A stretch of DNA of 64,000 nt from Donghicola mangrovi (lineage in GTDB: Bacteria; Pseudomonadota; Alphaproteobacteria; Rhodobacterales; Rhodobacteraceae): NCBI RefSeq assembly GCF_013377535.1, contig NZ_JABCJE010000014.1, positions 1 through 64,000 of the forward strand, written 5' to 3'. The position numbers were made by a program, and so were the translations under genes. Every line of letters begins with the position of its first letter. Position 1 is the stretch's first letter. Shown here in pieces: positions 17,921 through 29,522 of the stretch. Below the pieces are notes generated by a model. It was not told the origin of the DNA, did not search any database, and was given only the letters and a program-made list of their open reading frames with translations.

Positions 17921-19900
17921 TCATGCGGCGCGCGCCCGGCGTTTCAGCACCGGGCAGGTGGCGCAATCGTTCATGATGACCTGGCAGCGCAGGCACAGGA
18001 CACATTCGTTTGGGTTGATCCGGCCGACGCCGTCGATGGCGCCGACGGTGCATTTCGCCTGGCAGAGGCGGCATTCCCGGCCACATTGCGGGCGACGGTG
18101 CAGCCAGTCGAAGACCTTCAGCTTTGCGGGTATGCCGAGGCCGGCGCCGAGCGGGCAGAGGTAGCGGCAGAAGAAGCGCTCGATGAAAAGGCCCGCGCCG
18201 AGCAGGAGCAGGACGTAGAGGACAAACGGCCAGGCACGCAGGAAACGCAGCGTTATCGCGGTCTTGAACGGTTCGGCCTCGGCGAGCAGGACCGCGTCGG
18301 TCATGGAGTGGAACGACAGCGCGACGAGGACGACAAACAGCGTGTACTTGATGATCCAGAGCCGTTCATGCAGCGCTTGTGGGACTTCGACCTGTTGCAC
18401 GCCCAGACGGACGGCGGCATTGTTCAGCAGTTCCTGCAGCGCGCCGAAGGCGCAGAGCCAGCCGCAGTACACGCCCCTGCCCCAGAACAGCAGCCCCAGC
18501 GCCACGAAGCCCCAGAGCAGGAAGATCACGGGGTCGACGAGGAAGGTCTCCCAGCGGAAACCGTTCAGGAGGGCGTGCAGGAAGGCAATGACCTGCACCA
18601 CGCTGAGTTGCCCGCCGAGGCCCCAGCCGAGGATCACGAGCGTGCAGGCGAGATAGCCGAGGCGGAAGCTGCGCCAGAGTCTCGGGCGATGCGTCAGCGC
18701 TTCCTGCCCGAGGAAGGCCAGCGCAAGCACGGCCAGCATTGCGCCGGTGAAGAAGATGGCTGGGCGGTCCTCACGCCAGGCGCTGCGCCAGAGCGGTTCA
18801 GGTTCGGGCGGCGGGGCGCGGCGAAAGGCTTCGGGCAGGCTGTAGTTGACCGGGATGGTGAGGGTGACGCGGCCCGTGGCGGTGGGCCGTTCGGCCAGCA
18901 CCTCCACCTTGAGCGATTGCAGCGGATCGAAATCCGGCGGCAGGCGGAAGAGGCTGATTTCCCTGATCTCCGGCGCACCGTCGGCCCGTAATCGGTCGAC
19001 GCGGATGTAGCGGTCCTCCGTTGGTTGCCAGCGCGTATCGCCCTGCACCACGCTTACGCGATCAAAGACCCCTGTTTTGCGCCAGTCGGTGCCGCGATGC
19101 GATTGCGCACCGACGGAGGCGAGGAAGAGCACGGTCTCGCCCGCCGCCAGGGACCCGACGGCGGCGGTGAATCCCTGCTGGCCGAGCAGCGTCTGGCCCA
19201 CGCTCGGCGGGTCGATCAACCCGGTCCAGAGATGCAGGAAATCGCCGCTCCCAGGGGGCACCGGCACCTTGGCCCCTTCCAGAGCGTGCGCCGCTTCGGT
19301 CATGCTGACGCGGACCTCGGAGATCGCGCCCATGGCCACGAGCCCTGCCCAGTCGCTGCGGCTGTAGCTGAGCCGATCCACCCCGCCGCCCGTTTCGATC
19401 AGCCCGCGCGCGGCGGCCAGCGCGCGCGCCGTGCGCAGGATGCCGTCCCGGATCACGCCCGTCGACACGGTGGCGCGGCTGATGACCTCCGGCAATGCGT
19501 CGGGCGAATCGTCGGGCACCGGCGCGTGCAAGTCGTAACCCTCGAAGCCCGCGACATAACTTTGGATATCCGCCTCGGCGATGCCCAGCGTCAGCACCGG
19601 TTCGGAATGGCTGACGAGGCGGGCGCCCGCGATGGTCGCCTCGGGCGTCAGGGCCAGCAGCACGTCGAGCGGCCTCCCCGAGTAGCCCACCGTTTCCGCC
19701 ACCTCCCAGGTGGAGGCGACATGTCCCACGACCCGGCCGTCCTGCCGCACCAGCCAGCCGGGTACGCCCTCCCCGACGCGTTCCAGCGTCGCGGGGCCGG
19801 TCAGATCCAGCAGGGCAACCGCCTCGTCCGCAGTCAGGGCACACGCGGCGGATGCAAGGAGGCCGAGCCAGAGACCCAGCAGACGGGAAAGAAGGCGCAT
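17921..19900 (-). CDS. nirI: NirI, NosR-like membrane flavo-iron-sulfur protein
   Basis: A 659-aa membrane protein with a signal peptide, a periplasmic FMN-binding domain (about residues 60-180), six helices with CX3C[AP] motifs ([22 protein letters not shown]) and a C-terminal two-cluster ferredoxin domain. NirI is needed for nirS expression or nitrite reduction in Paracoccus. Two oddities stand out: the flavinylation motif reads ISRAT where NosR here reads ISGAT, and the first CX3CP reads CAFG. It is divergent from nirS, with one shared Dnr-type box between. Confidence 0.9.
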   Translation of the reverse strand: MRLLSRLLGLWLGLLASAACALTADEAVALLDLTGPATLERVGEGVPGWLVRQDGRVVGHVASTWEVAETVGYSGRPLDVLLALTPEATIAGARLVSHSEPVLTLGIAEADIQSYVAGFEGYDLHAPVPDDSPDALPEVISRATVSTGVIRDGILRTARALAAARGLIETGGGVDRLSYSRSDWAGLVAMGAISEVRVSMTEAAHALEGAKVPVPPGSGDFLHLWTGLIDPPSVGQTLLGQQGFTAAVGSLAAGETVLFLASVGAQSHRGTDWRKTGVFDRVSVVQGDTRWQPTEDRYIRVDRLRADGAPEIREISLFRLPPDFDPLQSLKVEVLAERPTATGRVTLTIPVNYSLPEAFRRAPPPEPEPLWRSAWREDRPAIFFTGAMLAVLALAFLGQEALTHRPRLWRSFRLGYLACTLVILGWGLGGQLSVVQVIAFLHALLNGFRWETFLVDPVIFLLWGFVALGLLFWGRGVYCGWLCAFGALQELLNNAAVRLGVQQVEVPQALHERLWIIKYTLFVVLVALSFHSMTDAVLLAEAEPFKTAITLRFLRAWPFVLYVLLLLGAGLFIERFFCRYLCPLGAGLGIPAKLKVFDWLHRRPQCGRECRLCQAKCTVGAIDGVGRINPNECVLCLRCQVIMNDCATCPVLKRRARAA

Positions 19901-19961
19901 TGCAAATGCCTGTTTTCATTCGCTTCACGGATCAAATTGCCCGGGATCGCGAAAGGTCACC

Positions 19962-21807
<1,846 letters not shown>

Positions 21808-21813
21808 CCCCAA

Positions 21814-21838
21814 GGGGGGCCGAGCACATCGGCCCCCC
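21814..21838 (+). terminator. Hairpin between nirS and nirE
   Basis: A perfect 10-bp stem (GGGGGGCCGA / TCGGCCCCCC, 5-nt loop) lies just after the nirS stop, without a clear T-tract. It likely attenuates transcription into nirE or stabilises the nirS transcript. Either would give far more NirS than haem d1 biosynthetic enzymes. Confidence 0.7.
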
Positions 21839-21868
21839 TCCCCGCACCTCCTGACAGGACACCGAGCC

Positions 21869-22639
21869 ATGAAAGACCTCTCCTGCGGCAAAGTCTCCCT
21901 CGTGGGCGCAGGCCCCGGCGACCCCGACCTGCTGACGGTCCGCGCCCTGCGCCTGCTGACCGAGGCCGACGTCGTGGTCTACGACCGCCTCGTCTCGCCC
22001 GAGATCATGGCCCTGATCCCGGCACGCGTGGACCGGATCGACGTGGGCAAGCTGCCGACATGCCACAAGGTTCCGCAGGAGCAGATCAACGACATCCTCG
22101 TGAAACTCGCCCGCCAGGGCCAGCGCGTCGTGCGCCTCAAGGGCGGCGATCCATTGATCTTCGGGAGGGGCAGCGAAGAGGCACTTGACCTCGCGGCCGC
22201 AGGCATCGACTACGATTACGTCCCCGGCATCACCTCGGCGCAGGGCGCGTCCTGCGCGACCAAGGTGCCGCTGACCCATCGCGGCCTTGCCACCGGCGTG
22301 CGCTACGTCACCGGCCACCGGGCCCGCGACGCGGCGCTGGACCTCGACTGGGAAAGTCTCGCAGATACCGACACCACCCTCGTCGTCTACATGGGCACGA
22401 TGAACATCGCCGAGATCTCGCACAACCTGATGGCCCACGGCATGCCGCCCGTGCTGCCCGTCATGGCCGTGGCCTCTGCCACCACCCCGCGCGAAAAGCG
22501 CCTGTTGTCAACACTTTGCACCCTCTCCGTCGACATGGCGGATGCAGGCATGAACGCCCCCGTGCTGTTCATCATCGGCCATGTCGTCACGCTCTACCCG
22601 GCGGAGGCCGCGTCCCTCGCGGAGGCCGCCTATGCCTGA
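21869..22639 (+). CDS. nirE: NirE, uroporphyrinogen-III C-methyltransferase
   Basis: A 256-aa SAM-dependent methyltransferase (CobA/SUMT family) making precorrin-2, the first committed step to haem d1. Motifs are VSLVGAGPGDPDLLTVRAL (SAM-binding glycine loop), YDRLVSPEI, RLKGGDPLIFGRG and GITSAQGA. It lacks the CysG oxidase domain. It is the first of the heme d1 genes, and its stop overlaps the nirC start. Confidence 0.95.
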   Translation: MKDLSCGKVSLVGAGPGDPDLLTVRALRLLTEADVVVYDRLVSPEIMALIPARVDRIDVGKLPTCHKVPQEQINDILVKLARQGQRVVRLKGGDPLIFGRGSEEALDLAAAGIDYDYVPGITSAQGASCATKVPLTHRGLATGVRYVTGHRARDAALDLDWESLADTDTTLVVYMGTMNIAEISHNLMAHGMPPVLPVMAVASATTPREKRLLSTLCTLSVDMADAGMNAPVLFIIGHVVTLYPAEAASLAEAAYA

Positions 22640-22952
22640 CGGTGTGATCCCCCTCGGCCTCGTGATCGTGCTGGCGCTCTGCGCCGGCGCGGTGCGGGCG
22701 GAGGTCGCGTCCGCGCGGGCCGCCGAGCTCGAACACATGGTGATCCAGGATTGCGGCTCCTGTCACGGGCTGACGCTCAAGGGCGGGCTCGGCGCGCCGC
22801 TGACCCGCGAGGCGCTCGACGGGGCCGATCCCGAAACCCTTCAGGCGATCATCCTCGACGGCGTGCCGGGCACCGCGATGCCGCCCTGGCGGCCGCTGCT
22901 GAGTGAACCCGAGGCGCGCTGGATCGCCGATTACCTGCTGGAGGTGAAGTGA
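22632..22952 (+). CDS. nirC: NirC, small periplasmic c-type cytochrome
   Basis: A 106-aa class I cytochrome c with a signal peptide (about residues 1-23) and CGSCH at 41-45; the probable Met ligand is in PGTAMPPWRP. NirC-type cytochromes donate electrons to NirS or take part in the last step of haem d1 formation with NirN. The start at 22632 overlaps the end of nirE, and the stop overlaps the nirF ATG. Confidence 0.9.
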   Translation: MPDGVIPLGLVIVLALCAGAVRAEVASARAAELEHMVIQDCGSCHGLTLKGGLGAPLTREALDGADPETLQAIILDGVPGTAMPPWRPLLSEPEARWIADYLLEVK

Positions 22953-24100
22953 TGAAATCGTATCTTTGGGCTGCGCTGCTGTCGCTCTCGCCCTTTGCCG
23001 CCCTGGCCGAGGATGCCTTTGCCACGGGAGACCTCGGGCTGGTCGTCGAACGCGCCACCGGGTCGCTGCTGTTGCTGGACCGCTCCGAGCATGCGGCCCT
23101 GGGGCGGATCGAGGGGTTGGGCGACCTGTCGCACGCGTCGATGACCTACTCGCCGGACGAGCGCTTCGCCTATGTCTTTGGCCGCGACGGCGGTTTGTCG
23201 AAGGTCGACATGCTGTCGCGGCAGGTGGTCGCCCGGACCATCCAGGCGGGGAATTCCATCGGCGGCGCGATCTCCGACGATGGCCGGCTCGTCGCCGTGT
23301 CGAACTACACCCCGGGCGGGGTGAAGGTCTTCGACGCCGAGACCTTGGCGCTGGTCGCCGACATCCCCGCCGAGGGCAAGACCATCGGCCTTGCCGACCT
23401 GCCCGGACGCCGCTTTGCCTGGGCGGTCTGGGACACGGGCCATGCCTTCGTCGGCGACTTCTCCGGCCCGGAACCCGTCATCACCGATCTTGGCAAAGTG
23501 GGCGAGAACCCCTTTGACGCGGTGGTCACCGATGACGCGCATACGTACCTGGTCGGCCTCTTCGGGGAAAAGGGCGTCAGTGCCATCGACCTTTGGGACG
23601 ACACGCCCAAGCCCCGGAAATTCCTCGAAAACTACGGCAAGACCGAGGACGACATGCCGGTCTACAAGATGCCCCACCTGCAAGGCTGGGCCTTTGCGCA
23701 GGGACAATTCGTCCTGCCTGCCGTGGGCCAGCATGAACTGCTATGGGTGGACCGCGACACGCTGGTCGAGACAGGCCGCACCCCGGTGCATGGCCAACCC
23801 GTCTTCATCATCGCGCAGCCTGCCTCGCCGTATGTCTGGGTGAACTTCGCCACGCCGCTCAATGACGTGGTGCAGGTGGTGGACAGCCGCACCCACGAGG
23901 TGGTGAAAACCCTGAACCCGGGCAAGGCGATCCTGCACATGGAATTCGCCCCACGCGGGGCCGAGGCGTGGATTTCGTCCCGCGATGACAACGCCATCCT
24001 TGTCTACGACACCCACACCTTTGCCCAGAAAGCCCGGATCGAGGCGCAGTCCCCGTCCGGCATCTTCTTCACCGCGCGCGCGCATCAACCGGGGCTGTAA
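22952..24100 (+). CDS. nirF: NirF, haem d1 biosynthesis protein
   Basis: A 382-aa periplasmic eight-bladed propeller protein related to the d1 domain of NirS. It has a signal peptide (MKSYLWAALLSLSPFAALAE) rather than a lipobox. The family converts 12,18-didecarboxysiroheme towards dihydro-haem d1 by removing propionates. The ATG at 22952 overlaps the nirC stop; the GTG one codon upstream is unlikely. Confidence 0.93.
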   Translation: MKSYLWAALLSLSPFAALAEDAFATGDLGLVVERATGSLLLLDRSEHAALGRIEGLGDLSHASMTYSPDERFAYVFGRDGGLSKVDMLSRQVVARTIQAGNSIGGAISDDGRLVAVSNYTPGGVKVFDAETLALVADIPAEGKTIGLADLPGRRFAWAVWDTGHAFVGDFSGPEPVITDLGKVGENPFDAVVTDDAHTYLVGLFGEKGVSAIDLWDDTPKPRKFLENYGKTEDDMPVYKMPHLQGWAFAQGQFVLPAVGQHELLWVDRDTLVETGRTPVHGQPVFIIAQPASPYVWVNFATPLNDVVQVVDSRTHEVVKTLNPGKAILHMEFAPRGAEAWISSRDDNAILVYDTHTFAQKARIEAQSPSGIFFTARAHQPGL

Positions 24101-24103
24101 ACC

Positions 24104-25090
24104 ATGCTGGACCGTTTCGACACGCTCGACCAACGTCTGCTGGACGATTTCCAGCGGGATTTTCCCTTGACCCCGCGCCCCTTTGCGGTACTGGCCGAAA
24201 ACCTCGGGACCGACGAGGACACCGTGCTGGCGCATTTGAGCGCGATGCAAGCGGACGGGCGGATTGCCCGCGTCGGTGCCACGGTACGGCCCAACACGGC
24301 GGGGGCCTCGACCCTTGCCGCCATGGCGATCCCCGAGGAGCGGATCGAACAGGTGGCGGCGCAGGTCAGCCGCCGGCCCGCGGTCAACCACTCCTATCTT
24401 CGCGAGCATGACTGGAACCTCTGGTTCGTTGCTGCCGCGCCCTCGAGCGACGCGCTGGCAGAAGACCTCGCGCGGATCGAAGCCGATACCGGTTTGCCGG
24501 TGCTGGACTTGCGGCTGGTGCGGCCCTTCAACATCGACCTCGGCTTTCCGCTTGCTGGTGAGCGGCGCTGTATGACCACGCGGGCGGAAGTGGACCAAGG
24601 CGCGCTGCGCGAGAGTGACCGGCCCCTCTTGCACCTGCTGAGCCAAGGCCTGCCGCTTGACCCACGCCCCTATGCGCAGGTCGCCGCGATCCTTGGCTGG
24701 TCCGAAGGCTGCGTGCTGACCCGGATCGACGCGCTGCTGGCGGCGGGCATCCTGACGCGGCTTGGCGTGATCGTGCGGCACCGCGCCGTGGGCTGGACAT
24801 CGAATGCCATGGTGGTCTGGGAGGTGCCCGAGGATCGCATGGTCGCGGCGGGCACGGCGCTGGCGCAGGTGCCGGGCGTGACCCTGTGTTACCAGCGCCG
24901 CACCGTCGCCGGGCTCTGGCCCTACGGCCTGTATTCCATGATCCACGCAAGGTCGCGCGGCGAGGCGCTCGAGGTGCTGGCCCGTGCCGCCGCCCTGCCG
25001 GAACTGGCCGGTGTCGACCACCTGCCGCTGTTCTCGCTGCGCTGCTTCAAGCAGACGGGCGCGCGGCTGGCAGAGGAGAAAGCCGCATGA
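24104..25090 (+). CDS. nirDL: NirDL, fused siroheme decarboxylase subunits
   Basis: A 328-aa protein made of two tandem Lrp/AsnC-like siroheme decarboxylase units. The NirD-like half is at residues 1-155 with PLTPRPFAVLAENLG and VNHSYLREHDWNLWFV. The NirL-like half is at 160-328 with PLDPRPYAQVAAILG and CYQRRTVAGLWPYGLYSM. It decarboxylates siroheme to 12,18-didecarboxysiroheme together with NirG and NirH. The YLREHDWNLW and YQRRTVAGLWPYGL segments carry the family's histidine or arginine substrate-binding region. The fusion occurs in several other denitrifiers. Confidence 0.93.
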   Translation: MLDRFDTLDQRLLDDFQRDFPLTPRPFAVLAENLGTDEDTVLAHLSAMQADGRIARVGATVRPNTAGASTLAAMAIPEERIEQVAAQVSRRPAVNHSYLREHDWNLWFVAAAPSSDALAEDLARIEADTGLPVLDLRLVRPFNIDLGFPLAGERRCMTTRAEVDQGALRESDRPLLHLLSQGLPLDPRPYAQVAAILGWSEGCVLTRIDALLAAGILTRLGVIVRHRAVGWTSNAMVVWEVPEDRMVAAGTALAQVPGVTLCYQRRTVAGLWPYGLYSMIHARSRGEALEVLARAAALPELAGVDHLPLFSLRCFKQTGARLAEEKAA

Positions 25091-25566
25091 TGATGCGCCG
25101 CCAACCGCTGGCCGCCGGGGTGCTCGGCCCCACAGACCGCGCCGTTCTGAACCGCCTTCAGGACGGGTTCCCGCTGGACGATCAACCCTTTGCCACGGTC
25201 GGAGCGGAGCTGGGCCTGACCGAACAGGAGGTCATCGACACGGTGATGCGCCTGCGCGACCTCGGCGCGATCACGCGTTTCGGTCCGTTCCTCGATGCGG
25301 CGGCCATGGGCGGAGCCTTCTGCCTTTGTGCGATGGCGGTGCCGGAGGAGCGTTTCGAGGAGGTCGTGACTTTGGTCAATGCGCATGACGCCGTGGCACA
25401 TAATTATCAACGCGATCACGCGCTCAACATGTGGTTCGTCCTCGCCTGCGACAGGCCGGAACGGATCACCGCCGAAGCCGACGCGATCGAGGCGGAGACG
25501 GGGCTGGCCGTTCTGCGCTTTCCGAAACTGCGGGAGTTCTTCATCGGCTTCCGCGTGACCGCCTGA
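25087..25566 (+). CDS. nirG: NirG, siroheme decarboxylase subunit
   Basis: A 159-aa Lrp/AsnC-like protein with the winged-helix start LQDGFPLDDQPFATVGAELG and the catalytic-region pattern VAHNYQRDHALNMWFVLAC. It acts with NirD, NirL and NirH on siroheme. The start overlaps the nirDL stop (ATGATG, so 25087 or 25090). Confidence 0.9.
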   Translation: MMMRRQPLAAGVLGPTDRAVLNRLQDGFPLDDQPFATVGAELGLTEQEVIDTVMRLRDLGAITRFGPFLDAAAMGGAFCLCAMAVPEERFEEVVTLVNAHDAVAHNYQRDHALNMWFVLACDRPERITAEADAIEAETGLAVLRFPKLREFFIGFRVTA

Positions 25567-25577
25567 GAGAGGGACAG

Positions 25578-26060
25578 ATGCTGGACGCCATCGACCGCAA
25601 GATCCTCAAGGCCACGCAGGGCGGGCTGCCGCTGGTGCCGCAGCCCTATGCCGAGGTGGCCAAATGGCTGGGCCTCGCGCCGGAGGAGGTGACACGCCGC
25701 CTGTCTGCGATGCAGGAGACGGGCGTGATCCGGCGCATCGCCGTGGCCCCCAATCACTACGCGCTCGGAATGGTGGCCAACGGAATGAGCGTCTGGGACG
25801 TGGCGGATGACACTGCCGAAACCTTGGGCGAACAGGTGGGCGCGCTGCCCTTTGTCACTCATAGTTATCTGCGCCCGCGCGCCCTGCCGCAGTGGCCCTA
25901 CAACCTGTTTGCCATGATTCACGGTTCTGACCGGGCCGAGGTGGAGGCGCATCGGGCTGATATTCGCGCGATCCTGGGCGATGCGCTTCGTAGCGACGAC
26001 AACCTCTATTCCACGCGTATCCTGAAGAAGACTGGAATGCGCCTGCAGGGAGACGGCTGA
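25578..26060 (+). CDS. nirH: NirH, siroheme decarboxylase subunit
   Basis: A 160-aa Lrp/AsnC-like protein: [23 protein letters not shown] at the winged helix and [24 protein letters not shown] in the ligand domain. It completes the NirDLGH set. It is preceded by a GAGGGACAG ribosome-binding site after nirG and ends 1 bp before nirJ. Confidence 0.92.
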   Translation: MLDAIDRKILKATQGGLPLVPQPYAEVAKWLGLAPEEVTRRLSAMQETGVIRRIAVAPNHYALGMVANGMSVWDVADDTAETLGEQVGALPFVTHSYLRPRALPQWPYNLFAMIHGSDRAEVEAHRADIRAILGDALRSDDNLYSTRILKKTGMRLQGDG

Positions 26061-26061
26061 G

Positions 26062-27291
26062 ATGTTCCGCCTGACACAATACATGAACGAACTGGTCGCG
26101 CCTTCGCCGGTCAAGACGCGGCGCGGCAGCGGCTCCGGCACTGGACAGGTCAAACCGGTGGTGATCTGGAACCTGACCCGCCGCTGCAACCTGCGTTGCC
26201 GGCATTGCTATACCGTCTCGGCGGATGTGCCCTTTCCGGGGGAGTTGAACGACGGGCAGACCATGCGGGTGCTGGACGACCTCCAAGCCTTCGGCATCCC
26301 GGCGCTGATCCTGTCGGGAGGCGAGCCGATGTCGCGGCCGAACTTCTTCGAGATCGCCGAGCGGGCGGCCGAGTTGAAATTCCGCCATCTGGCGCTGTCG
26401 ACAAATGGCACGAAGATCACCGCCGAGAATGCCGACCGGATCGCGGAAATCGGCTTTGACTACGTCGGGATTTCTCTCGACGGTATCGGTGCGGTGAACG
26501 ATGCGTTTCGGGGTCTGAGCGGTGCCTTCGACGCGGCGCTGACCGGGGTGCGGGAATGCCGCAAGCGCGGGATCAAGGTCGGCCTGCGCTTTACCCTGAC
26601 CGAGCAGAACGCGCATATGCTGGACGACATGCTCGACCTCTGCGACGGCGAGGGGGTGGACAAGTTCTACCTCTCGCATCTGGTCTATGCCGGGCGTGGC
26701 GACAAGAACCGCGGCGATGATACCGGGCGCAGCCATACCCGGCGGGCCATGGACCAGCTCATTGAGCGGGCTTGGGTCGCCGTGGCGGAGGACCAGCCGC
26801 TGGAGATCGTCACTGGCAACAACGACGCCGACGCGGTCTATTTCCTGAACTGGGCGCGGCGGCATTTCTCGCAGGAGAAGGTGGCGCATGTGGAGGATCA
26901 CCTGCGCGCCTGGGGCGGAAATTCCAGCGGACTGGGTGTAGCGAACATTGCGCCCATGGGCACGGTACATCCGGATACCTACTGGTCTGACTACACCATA
27001 GGAAACGTTAAACTGACTCCCTTTTCGCGACTCTGGACCGGGGACGACCCGATGCTCGCGACCCTGCGCCAGAGGCCGCGCCCGCTGAAGGGCCGCTGCG
27101 GCGACTGTGCGTTCAAGGAGGTCTGTGGTGGCAACACCCGCATCCGGGCGTTGCAGATCACCGGCGACCCCTGGGCTGAAGACCCGGCCTGCTATCTCTC
27201 CAACGCCGAGATCGGCCTCGCAGAAGCTGACCGGCTTGAAGTTACCCCTTTCAGAGGCAAGACCCGTGACCCCGCGCACCAGTTTTTCTAA
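26062..27291 (+). CDS. nirJ: NirJ, radical SAM enzyme of haem d1 synthesis
   Basis: A 409-aa radical-SAM/SPASM protein. The CX3CX2C cluster is CNLRCRHC (C42, C46, C49), followed by the [11 protein letters not shown]-binding motif. The C-terminal cysteine-rich SPASM-like region is [12 protein letters not shown] plus a later Cys. It removes propionate side chains of didecarboxysiroheme on the way to d1. It overlaps the nirN start by 26 bp. Confidence 0.95.
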   Translation: MFRLTQYMNELVAPSPVKTRRGSGSGTGQVKPVVIWNLTRRCNLRCRHCYTVSADVPFPGELNDGQTMRVLDDLQAFGIPALILSGGEPMSRPNFFEIAERAAELKFRHLALSTNGTKITAENADRIAEIGFDYVGISLDGIGAVNDAFRGLSGAFDAALTGVRECRKRGIKVGLRFTLTEQNAHMLDDMLDLCDGEGVDKFYLSHLVYAGRGDKNRGDDTGRSHTRRAMDQLIERAWVAVAEDQPLEIVTGNNDADAVYFLNWARRHFSQEKVAHVEDHLRAWGGNSSGLGVANIAPMGTVHPDTYWSDYTIGNVKLTPFSRLWTGDDPMLATLRQRPRPLKGRCGDCAFKEVCGGNTRIRALQITGDPWAEDPACYLSNAEIGLAEADRLEVTPFRGKTRDPAHQFF

Positions 27292-28825
27292 CCTCGTCAG
27301 CGCCTTGTCTCTGGTCGTCGCGACGGGCGCGCAAGCGCAGGACGGGGGCGCGATCTACGCCGACCTCTGCGCCTCCTGCCATGGCGAGGCGCGTCTGGGG
27401 GCCATCGGCCCGGCGCTGATCCCCGAGGCGCTGGCCCGCCTGCGCGGTGCCTCACTGGAGCAGGTCATCGCCCATGGCCGCGCCGCAACGCAGATGCCCG
27501 CCTTTGCCGGGACGCTCGGCCCGACAGAGATCGCCGCCGTGGCGGAGTATGTCTCGCAGCCGCTTGCGGAGATCCCCGACTGGACTGCCGAAGACATTGC
27601 CGAAAGCTACACGCCGAACCCGGACTACAGGCCATCGGATAAGCCGGTGTTTGACGCCGATCCCATGAACATTACGCTGGTGGTGGAGACCGGCGACCAT
27701 CACGTCAGCGTGCTGGACGGTGACACTTTCGAGGTCCTCGACCGTTTCCCGACCCCCTTTGCCGTGCATGGTGGGCCGAAGTTCTCGCCCGATGGGCATT
27801 TCGTTACCATCATGTCCCGTGATGGCTGGGTGCAGAAATACGACATCTGGTCCCTGCAGGAGGTCGCCCGGACCCGCGCCGCGATCAATGCCCGTAATAT
27901 CGCCCTGTCTCCGGATGGCCAGTGGGTCGCCGTCGCGAACTATTTGCCGCACACGCTGACCATCCTTGATGCGGACCTGAGACCGGTGCAGGTGCGACGG
28001 ATCGTTGCGGCGGACGGTTCCGAGAGCCGCGTTTCCGCCGTCTACCAGGCGCCACAACGCAATTCCTTCATCCTCGCGCTGAAGGACGCGCCGGAGATCT
28101 GGGAGATCGCGCTGTCAGAGGTGGCAGGGCCGTTCCATGACAGTTTCGTGCATAGCTATGAGAAGGGTATGGAGGAGTCGCTTGCCGCCGAGAAGGGCCT
28201 CTTCGCGCGGCGTCGGATCAAGGTGGAGGAGCCGCTCGACGATTTCTTCTTCGATCCCGGGTATCGCAACCTGGTCGGTGCCAGCCGCGACGGGGAACGC
28301 GGCGTGGTGGTGAACCTCGAGGTGGGGCGGCAGATCGCGGAACTGCCCTTGCCGGGCATGCCGCATCTGGGTTCCGGCATCAGCTGGATCAGCGAAGGAC
28401 GCCGCGTCATGGCCACGCCGCACCTGAAGGAAGGCCGCCTGACCGTGATCGACACCGACGACTGGTCGGTGGTGAAGACGGTGGACACGCTCGGCCCCGG
28501 CTTCTTCCTGCGCAGCCACGAGAATTCGCCTTACGTCTGGGCGGACGTGTTCTTTGGCCCGAACAAGGACAAGATGCACATCCTCGACAAGGACAGGCTG
28601 GAGATCGTGAAGACGCTTGACCCCGCGCCGGGCAAGACCGTGGCGCATATCGAGTTCACGAAGGATGGCAGCCACGCGCTGGTGTCGCTCTGGGAAGATG
28701 ACGGCGCGGTGATCGTCTACGACGCGATGACGCTGAAGGAGGTCAGACGCCTGCCGATGCGCAAGCCCTCGGGGAAGTACAATGTCTGGAACAAGATCAC
28801 CTTTTCCGATGGCACGAGCCACTGA
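27266..28825 (+). CDS. nirN: NirN, cytochrome c / d1-binding haem d1 maturation protein
   Basis: A 519-aa NirS paralogue that oxidises dihydro-haem d1 to haem d1. A signal peptide (to about residue 25, GAQAQ) is followed by haem-c motif CASCH (35-39) and a d1-type propeller. The GTG start at 27266 follows an AGAGG ribosome-binding site and gives a clean signal peptide. The longer frame from 27107 lies inside nirJ and is rejected. Confidence 0.92.
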   Translation: MTPRTSFSNLVSALSLVVATGAQAQDGGAIYADLCASCHGEARLGAIGPALIPEALARLRGASLEQVIAHGRAATQMPAFAGTLGPTEIAAVAEYVSQPLAEIPDWTAEDIAESYTPNPDYRPSDKPVFDADPMNITLVVETGDHHVSVLDGDTFEVLDRFPTPFAVHGGPKFSPDGHFVTIMSRDGWVQKYDIWSLQEVARTRAAINARNIALSPDGQWVAVANYLPHTLTILDADLRPVQVRRIVAADGSESRVSAVYQAPQRNSFILALKDAPEIWEIALSEVAGPFHDSFVHSYEKGMEESLAAEKGLFARRRIKVEEPLDDFFFDPGYRNLVGASRDGERGVVVNLEVGRQIAELPLPGMPHLGSGISWISEGRRVMATPHLKEGRLTVIDTDDWSVVKTVDTLGPGFFLRSHENSPYVWADVFFGPNKDKMHILDKDRLEIVKTLDPAPGKTVAHIEFTKDGSHALVSLWEDDGAVIVYDAMTLKEVRRLPMRKPSGKYNVWNKITFSDGTSH

Positions 28826-29522
28826 GCAGGCGGCGCTGATCGTCGCGCATGGCAGTCCCTCCGACCCGGACGGGCAGGAGGCTGCGCTTGCGGCACTTGC
28901 CGCCAAGGTTGGACGCCACCTGCCTGGCTGGCGCATCGGCTCGGCAACGCTGGCGGCCGAGGGATGTTTCGAACGCGCCTGCGCAGGGCTGGGACACCCG
29001 CTGATCTTGCCGTTCTTCATGGCCCGGGGCTGGTTCACGCAACACGCCCTGCCGCGTCGCGCCGGTGCCTTGCGCCAGCTTGCCCCCTTCGGGATGGACC
29101 CGGCCCTTCCGGCCATGCTCCTGCGACGGCTTTCCAGCCAGACGTCCCTGCTGCTCGCCGCGCATGGCAGCGCACGGTCGACCGGGTCTGCGGAAGCCAC
29201 GGCGCTGTTTGCAGAGCGCCTGCGGACCCACCCCGGCTGTCCGCCCCTGCGGGTGGGATTTCTCGAGGAGGCGCCGCATGTCGCGGAGGTGGCGCGGCAT
29301 ATGCCCGAAGGGTCCGCCTGCCTGCCGCTCTTCGCGCTCGCCTCCGGGCATGTCAGCATCGACCTGCCTCAAGCCCTGCACCAAGCTGGCTTCACGGGCC
29401 GTGTTCTGCAGCCAGCCATCGCCTGGCCCGAGACTCCGGGCCTGATCGCGGCCCAGATCGAGTCGCACCGCTCCGCTGCCCGGGGGGCCGGGTCGATACC
29501 GAAGCTGGAGGGGACCCCATGA
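28809..29522 (+). CDS. CbiX-like sirohydrochlorin chelatase family protein
   Basis: A 237-aa protein with two chelatase-fold halves: ALIVAHGSPSDPDGQ (residues 8-22) and SLLLAAHGSARSTG in the middle, plus a C-terminal PLFALASGHVSIDLP. This is the CbiX/SirB pattern for inserting cobalt or iron into sirohydrochlorin. At the end of the nir operon it may supply siroheme for NirDLGH. The start ATG at 28809 lies within the 3' end of nirN. Substrate and metal are inferred from context. Confidence 0.75.
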   Translation: MARATEQAALIVAHGSPSDPDGQEAALAALAAKVGRHLPGWRIGSATLAAEGCFERACAGLGHPLILPFFMARGWFTQHALPRRAGALRQLAPFGMDPALPAMLLRRLSSQTSLLLAAHGSARSTGSAEATALFAERLRTHPGCPPLRVGFLEEAPHVAEVARHMPEGSACLPLFALASGHVSIDLPQALHQAGFTGRVLQPAIAWPETPGLIAAQIESHRSAARGAGSIPKLEGTP

